Of a stretch of DNA of 64,000 nucleotides, positions 58,359-64,000 are shown one piece after another. Source of the DNA: Cryptomeria japonica (lineage: Eukaryota > Streptophyta > Pinopsida > Cupressales > Cupressaceae); the NCBI RefSeq assembly GCF_030272615.1, contig NC_081412.1:139254747-139318746 (forward strand), written 5' to 3'. Every line of letters starts with the position of its first letter. Position 1 is the first letter of the stretch. The position numbers and the translations under genes are program-made. The notes under the pieces were generated by a model. The model saw only the letters and a list, made by a program, of their open reading frames with translations, ran no database searches and was not told where the DNA came from.

Positions 58359-61300
58359 TCAACCTTGTAATTGGGTAGTTACTGTAGACTTATAAAAATG
58401 ACCATATTCCTAAATGAATATTTTATGTTCATTTCTCTATTTTATTAAATCCAATTTAATTAAAATATCCACATTCCTCTATTTAATTAAGTAAATTACT
58501 CAATTAAATTCACTATACCATTTAATAGGATAAATCCATTTTATTCAATTAAAGTCCCTATCCACTTTTTAATTAAATTCAAATTTAATTAAAATAGTTA
58601 TCCTAAATTAAATAAATCTAATTTATTTAATTGAAACCAAATTGAATTAAATTCAATTAAAACCTATTTTCCCTCACCCACTTGCAAAATCCTACACCTC
58701 CCACTTGCATACATAACCCTCTTTCTAACCTCTTCTAGATTCTTCTAATCCTAATTAATTAACCCAAACCCATCCATTATCCCTTTCCCCTAAATTTGAG
58801 GAGGTCACTTCTCAAATTTGGAGCAAAGTCTTCAAAATGCATTAAAGCCTTTATCCATTCAACAAGCTAACTTGTTGAATGCCCCCAAATTTGGAAGGAC
58901 TCTTACAAATTTATCCCCAAAGTCTTCATAACTATTAATGGTTAACTCAAACCCTCTTACATGGTTAAAGAATTTCCATAGACTCAACCTCCATCTAACC
59001 CAAGGGTCTCATCAAGCATTTATTGCTTTGACCATGGTTATCCTTAAACCTTTGCACAAGAGTTTATCCTTTGGGTAAAAGTTTTATCCAATGGATAACC
59101 TTAACCTAACCTTAACCCTTAACCGCTAGGGTAACCATGAGGTCTTCTCAAGCATTTAATGCTTCTTACACCTCCTCTCAACTAACCTTATGTTGACAAT
59201 TGTCACCATTTCATTGGTGCCAATTGTAAACATGGATTCCCAACTTTCAAACTTGGCCCTTGATTAACTCTTTCAATCCTGGCCATCCATTGCCCTATTT
59301 TTGCTATAAATAGAGCTCTCATTCCTCCATTTTTTAGAGAGATCCAAGACTTTAGCATCTCACTTATACTCAATTCCATTCAAGCTTTCATATTTTATAT
59401 TCTCATCATTTAGCTTCTCTTTTAAATCAGGAATTAATCTAAATATGCTAATTTAGAGTATGTTCCTTATCATTTAGCTTAATCATGGACTAATTGCTAG
59501 GATAGTTTTGTTTACTAACCTTCTCATCTTATAGCTAGTTTATTGCATTTGTAGCATCATGCATAGCTTAGGATGCATCTCATATTAAAAATCAACAAAA
59601 GCATCCCTCGTTCTTGCATTTGCCATCCCTAAACCATTTTTCTCAGTGATCTGAGAGCAAAAACATTGGTTTGAGGGACCGTACAAGATAGAGAACCATG
59701 GAACCATCCTTGGGAAGCTGAGCCATGCTTCATGACTCCGTAGCTTGCACCAAGAAGTCTTGTGGGTGTGTGAGCAAGGCTCCCTAGAACTCCATTTTTC
59801 ACATTTCAAGTTCTATCGACCCGCTTTTCCCGCATACAGTTACAATTTGAAATAGATCCACCAAAATCAAGTTTATACTCTCCATAAACTTCTTACTATC
59901 TCTTATTACTGTCTTTGTTCTTTGAATTGTATCGGTGAAGTGTTGCATATGCTCTGCCAATGTTCTCTGTCCCTGTACAAGTGCCTCAGATATTTCCTTC
60001 CACATGAATGCTAGATAGTCCAATCTTGGACTCAGTCTTAGTCTCAAATTCTTTGCCTTATCCACTATTCTCTCCTTTTCTCTTCCTAGCTTAAGTAACT
60101 CTTCCTCAAAAGTTGTTATCTTCTGTTCAAAAACTGATAATGTATCAGGTGAGTTAACAAAACTGTCTACAAGTTTATTGATTTCATCCTGTACCTTGCT
60201 CATCTTCTTATCTATGTCTACTGTCAAAAATTTTGTTTTGCAAGTATCTTTATACAGAGTTTTAAGTTCCTTTAATAAGTTGCACAGTTTTGGTAGAAGT
60301 GTGTCAAATTCTCTAGTACACTTTATCTGATCTTCAAAGAATTTTTTCTTTTCAATTTCTACCTTATTCTTCAAAGTCTCTTCCTTTATTTGCTCAATAG
60401 TCACTGTGTTCTCAGTGATGTATTTACACAAGGTATCAATTTGTTTTAAAGAATCCTTATTGTCTATGTTACAATTAGGAGCTATTACCTTCAAAATTGG
60501 GATTGTGTCATATATAGCTTTATAAGCTTGTGAACTACAATCTGTTATCCTTTTGATTGAATCTAAGAGTACTTCAGTTACATTTGTTGATTTGTGGCTT
60601 GCTGAGGAGGAACCAACATTCTGAATTCCGCCGGTGAGGAAGTAACCAAGCTTGTTGTGACCTCTAGTAGGTCTGTTTGTGTTTGCATTTCCTTAAGCAA
60701 TGGTTTGTGTACTTCTCCTATTGCTGGTTGTACTGTTTCCTCATGACTCTGTTCCTGTACCTATTCATGTTATGGAGCATTTTGCTCTTCTTGTCTCTTT
60801 GTTTGTTGCTCTGTGTTATCATCTGCAGGTTTCTCTTGTGTTTGATCAGTTTTCTCAGTTACCGGTGGCTCACTAGCCATGTTTGTCTTACCAGTTGTAT
60901 CTTTATCTACCACAATTTTGATCTTTTATGTATCAACATCCACTGTGTATAAGACTTCAAGATTAGGATTTATATCCTCTGTATTCATACTTTCAACTGT
61001 TGGTTGATCTTCTGTAGTTGTTGTTACCGGTGATGTAATCGAAGGAGGTGGGGGTAAGTTGTCTTTTACTTTGATACTAGGAGGTCCACCAACTTTTCCT
61101 TTACCCTTGTCTCTCTCCTTCTGGTATACCTATATAGGTTTGTGGCTCATGTACTCTTCCTGTTTTTATTTTTCAACTAGGAATATATCCCATGCATTTT
61201 ATGTTTCTTCAGTTACCTCATTAACTCTTCCTACCATTAAAGCAATATGTCGGTGTGCAGTAGAGAATACTGACCAGTTGGCTTCTGCAATTAAATCATC

Positions 61301-62254
61301 TATCTCCTTAGGTGAGTTTATTGGGGAAACAACTAGTAACTTTTCAATTTTGATTTTCTTATCAAGCTCTATAACAACTTGTCTTCTTGCTTCTAGTCTT
61401 TTGAACAGTTCATCTGGTACTTCATCTATCACTTCCATCAAAAATTTCTTATACATGTCCATTTGCAAAATAACACTGTTTTCCACTTGTTCTTTTTCAT
61501 CTGCTGTCAGAGTGTCGTACAATTTCTTTATATTCTTTAGTTTCCCTTCCTCTGTAATTTCATTTAGAAATATGTCAAGAAGGGCCATGTTTTGTTTGGT
61601 CTTCTTCTTCTTTGGTGTAGTTTTCTTAACCGGAGATCTTACTGCTTGCTATTTCTTTCTAGTTCTCCTAGGTGAGGGTGTGGTTGCTGGTGAAGGATCT
61701 CTTTTCCTTACAACTCTTTTGAAAGTTGCAGGCATGTCATTCTCTGAAGAAGTAGCTACCGGTGATAGGTGAGTTTCGAGCTGTAGAGATCCTAACTCAT
61801 CCTCAGTGATACCGGTTTGTTTCAATACATCTTCTTTAATAGCCTTAGCCTGTCTAGAGCCTCTTCTCACAACTGCTTCAACCTTTTTCACTATCTTCTT
61901 AGATTGAATTTGACTTTCTATGGTCTCAACACTACCAAATACTTCTTCCTTCTTCTTTATATCTTCAATTTCTTTACAAAATCTCATAGTCATATCCTGC
62001 ATCTCATTCTTTGTTATCATGTTCTCCAGATTCAACTTGCTTATCTGATCATTAAGTGATTCCTTTTCATCATTCTCATTTTGCATCTTTTCACAAAGTT
62101 CTCTTCTCTTGTTTCTTGAAATGGTAAGATTTTCTTGATGTGCCTGAATGATATCCTGAGCTACCTTTAGATCATCTTCTAGTTTGATATTTTTCAATTT
62201 CTCTGCATCATAGTCTGAAAGAGCTGCTTCAAGTTGCTTCATTAGATTTTCCAT
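58359..62254 (-). pseudogene. Long coiled-coil reading frame of element F, unknown family
   Basis: Starts at the ATG at 62254, 60-70 nt after the primer site, and ends at TGA 58359-58361. Without the solo LTR it is about 811 codons, with one frameshift near 60620-60640. About seven stops (for example 61649-61651, near 61196 and near 60930) can each be read as a Gln codon turned into TAA or TAG. The N-terminal 120 residues are strongly helical with heptad-like Leu spacing (KLKNIKLEDDLKVAQDIIQ). A basic Ser/Pro region follows (SPATTPSPRRTRKK), then a helical block (MALLDIFLNEITEEGKLKNI), then a Pro/Thr/Gln-rich acidic linker. The last block of about 230 residues is again helical, with Lys/Glu-rich heptads (KKMSKVQDEINKLVDSF, TTFEEELLKLGREKERIVD). 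There is no zinc knuckle, protease or polymerase motif. It could be a highly diverged structural gag or a captured host gene. Confidence 0.7.
58383..59838 (+). mobile_element. Solo LTR G (Gypsy-like)
   Basis: 1456 bp, TGTAGACTTAT to CCGCATACA, flanked by the perfect 5-bp duplication GTTAC (58378-58382 and 59839-59843). TATA box TATAAATAG at 59305-59313. Its AT-rich body with ATTTAATTAAAT phrases and CTTCTAGATTCTTCTAA resembles the LTRs of element D, but it is clearly a different family. No internal sequence remains, so it arose by recombination between two LTRs. Confidence 0.92.
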
Positions 62255-62311
62255 ATCTACCGATGTCAAGATCTTCCTCAAGTTGTTAGGCTTCTGAAAA
62301 TAGAGGACCAA

Positions 62312-62323
62312 GCTCTGATACCA
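62312..62323 (-). other. Primer-binding site of element F (tRNA-iMet type)
   Basis: GCTCTGATACCA on the plus strand, so TGGTATCAGAGC on the element's strand, two bases from the LTR. Confidence 0.95.
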
Positions 62324-62325
62324 AT

Positions 62326-63125
62326 TGTTAGGATTCCCACAGATACTGAGAGGGGGGGTGAATCAGTATCTAACCAGTGAATAGAATTTCTTAACTTAAA
62401 ACATGTAGAGCATATTATAACAGTGTACCAGTATGCAAGAAATAATGCAATAAACAGAATTAAAAACAACCACATGAAAAACACACCATAACACAATGAT
62501 TTAACAAGGAAACCCAGTGTGGGAAAAACCTCAGTGGGATTTGTGACCCACAATATTCACTTACTGGCCAATAAGAGAATATTACTTACAAGAGGGGCCT
62601 GCACATGCAGGAAGGCCAACTACCCAAAGCTCACTGCTCAATGGGAAGTCTTACTGACTTACAATGATGGATTATACAAATCCAATATCTTGTATTGCTT
62701 CAGGATAGCATCTATAATGCCAGATCCAGTATCGATTTCTGCTCTGCTTCTTACATAAACCCTTAACCTATAATTCACATAATAGGTTTGCCTTATTTCG
62801 CCTAAATATGATCTTCTATCTTACTTACAAATGTTCTACAATGATCTCTCTTATATAAGAGTCATTTTACAATGATTCCAAGTCGGCTTACAAAGATTTT
62901 ACAATAACAAACAAAATACAATATAACAAAAATCATGTCGGCCTCTATGTCGGTATGCTTCCTTTCTCTGCTAGTGTCGGTGGTCTGAGTGCCAGTGTAG
63001 AGTCTGATCTTGCTAGTGTCGGTGTAGTGTAATGCCTTGCCGGTGCCATAGAATTGTAAGGTTGCCATCAATGACAAAACCTTCAATCACCTACAATGTC
63101 TCATTGGAGTGTGCATATGCCAACA
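62326..63125 (-). repeat. 5' LTR of element F
   Basis: 800 bp. The minus strand has TCTTATATAAGAG at about 62848-62860, a TATA box for the element's transcript, inside a segment bordered by the direct repeat TACAATGAT (62837-62845 and 62868-62876). Confidence 0.95.
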
Positions 63126-64000
63126 ATAAATTGAGATGTAATGTGCCAATGCAAGTTGTATAAAATTTAATATGCAATGATTTTAATAAATGCAACTAAT
63201 AATGTAATTAGATGCTAGAATGTAAGAAAATCAAATTACACAATGTGCATAAACTAAATCAGAAGATATGAAAGCATAAGACATGTTGGGTTTACCAAAA
63301 TGACATGTAATATAATGAGATCTAAGTTCTCAAATACCTCTTACATAGCATTGGAACATGAATAGGTTTAGCTACAATCTCGATAGGAGAGTTGAATATT
63401 GGGATTCTATTTCTTTGTTGAAATGGATTTCAGATTGAGAAGTGTGTGTATAAGATAAGGGGTTAATGATAGAAAAATTATTTATTTCAACAATGTATAG
63501 AAAATACAAAGAAAGAATAGACACAATAAGCTTGATCTAGAAAAAAAAAGATAAAAAGGGAACCTAGATCTCAAATCTAGAGTAAAAAGTATTAGACATG
63601 GGTGCTATGCACCCTAGTCTAAAGGTGTCTGAAATTGAAGGTGAGAAATAATGTAGTTTGAAAGCTTTGAAATGTTGTCTCCCAAGATTTCAAGAAAATT
63701 TAGATTATTCTAGGTTTTTTTCGCTTGTTTTAAATGTGTTACAACCTATAACTATCTGCTCCACGCTCTTGTAAATATTTTACTATTGGATCTAAACATG
63801 CACACATGAAAATAAGGGTTGTGTTGTATAGGGGCTTTCCTAAGTCAAACCTCATGTTGGTGTTCTCACCTCTACAATATCTATGATGAGTGAAAAGAGT
63901 GTATCCTCATAAGGATAGAGGCTAAGGAAATTATCAATTCTAAAATGATAAGATTGTCTTAGGTATGAAACCCTTTCTTAGAGTTCTACATAAATGTGGT
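63126..64000. other. Old repeat debris to the right edge; no gene seen
   Basis: This is the right-hand flank of element F. 63800-63875 matches the reverse complement of 26432-26517, so it belongs to the same old interspersed repeat. No frame here is convincing. Confidence 0.45.

Larger units (their letters stand above)
57370..63125 (-). mobile_element. Element F: complete non-autonomous Copia-type LTR element with a coiled-coil reading frame
   Basis: LTRs at 57370-58138 (769 bp) and 62326-63125 (800 bp) begin TGTTGGCATATG and end CCTAACA on the minus strand. The perfect target duplication ATAAA flanks them (57365-57369 and 63126-63130). The internal region has a tRNA-iMet primer site, a leader resembling that of Copia element B (CTTGAGGAAGATC), one long frame, and three polypurine tracts. 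There is no gag, protease, integrase or reverse transcriptase. A solo LTR (58383-59838) has inserted near the end of the frame. Confidence 0.92.

Noticed and set aside
61059-61772. 237-codon plus-strand frame in element F
   Set aside because: It is the antisense of the coiled-coil frame and has no domain of its own.

Overview
The window looks like a piece of a large, repeat-swollen plant nuclear genome, most likely a gymnosperm (inference). The reasons are nested LTR retrotransposons over most of the 64 kb, plant Ty3/Gypsy (Tat-like) and Copia families, AT-rich spacers, and one intron-bearing plant sugar-kinase gene. No bacterial-type genes, rRNA, tRNA genes or CRISPR arrays were seen.

Layout. 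1-15.8 kb is a three-deep nest. A decayed minus-strand Gypsy gag (14852-15843) is split by a plus-strand Copia element B (10636-14851). The 5' LTR of B is in turn interrupted by a minus-strand non-autonomous LTR element A (1-10635, running off the left edge). 16-18.5 kb holds a short decayed reading frame and spacer. 18566-23192 (minus) is a complete seven-exon fructokinase gene with intact splice sites, a TATA box and both PfkB signatures. It is the only gene that looks like ordinary host function. 23.3-27.9 kb is spacer with Copia and Gypsy debris.

27955-53379 is a 25 kb plus-strand Tat-type Gypsy element D (gag, protease, G-patch, reverse transcriptase, two RNase H domains, integrase). Its left LTR is split by a second plus-strand element E (29328-37134). 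E uses the same primer-binding site but carries only gag and a protease-like region. 53.4-56.7 kb is simple and palindromic satellite DNA. 57370-63125 (minus) is a complete non-autonomous Copia-type element F with target duplication ATAAA. Instead of gag-pol it carries a roughly 810-codon coiled-coil reading frame of unknown family. A solo LTR G (58383-59838) with its own target duplication GTTAC sits at the end of that frame.

How it fits together. Three elements with no polymerase (A, E, F) lie beside fuller relatives (B, D). F shares LTR termini, primer site, leader and multiple polypurine tracts with B. E shares its primer site with D. This suggests mobilisation by the relatives' enzymes (inference). 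Most in-frame stops in these elements are explained by C-to-T or G-to-A changes in Gln, Arg or Trp codons, the pattern expected from decay of methylated cytosine. The best candidate for something undescribed is the long coiled-coil protein of element F. The palindromic satellite at 53.8-55.5 kb and the GC hairpin modules of element E come next.
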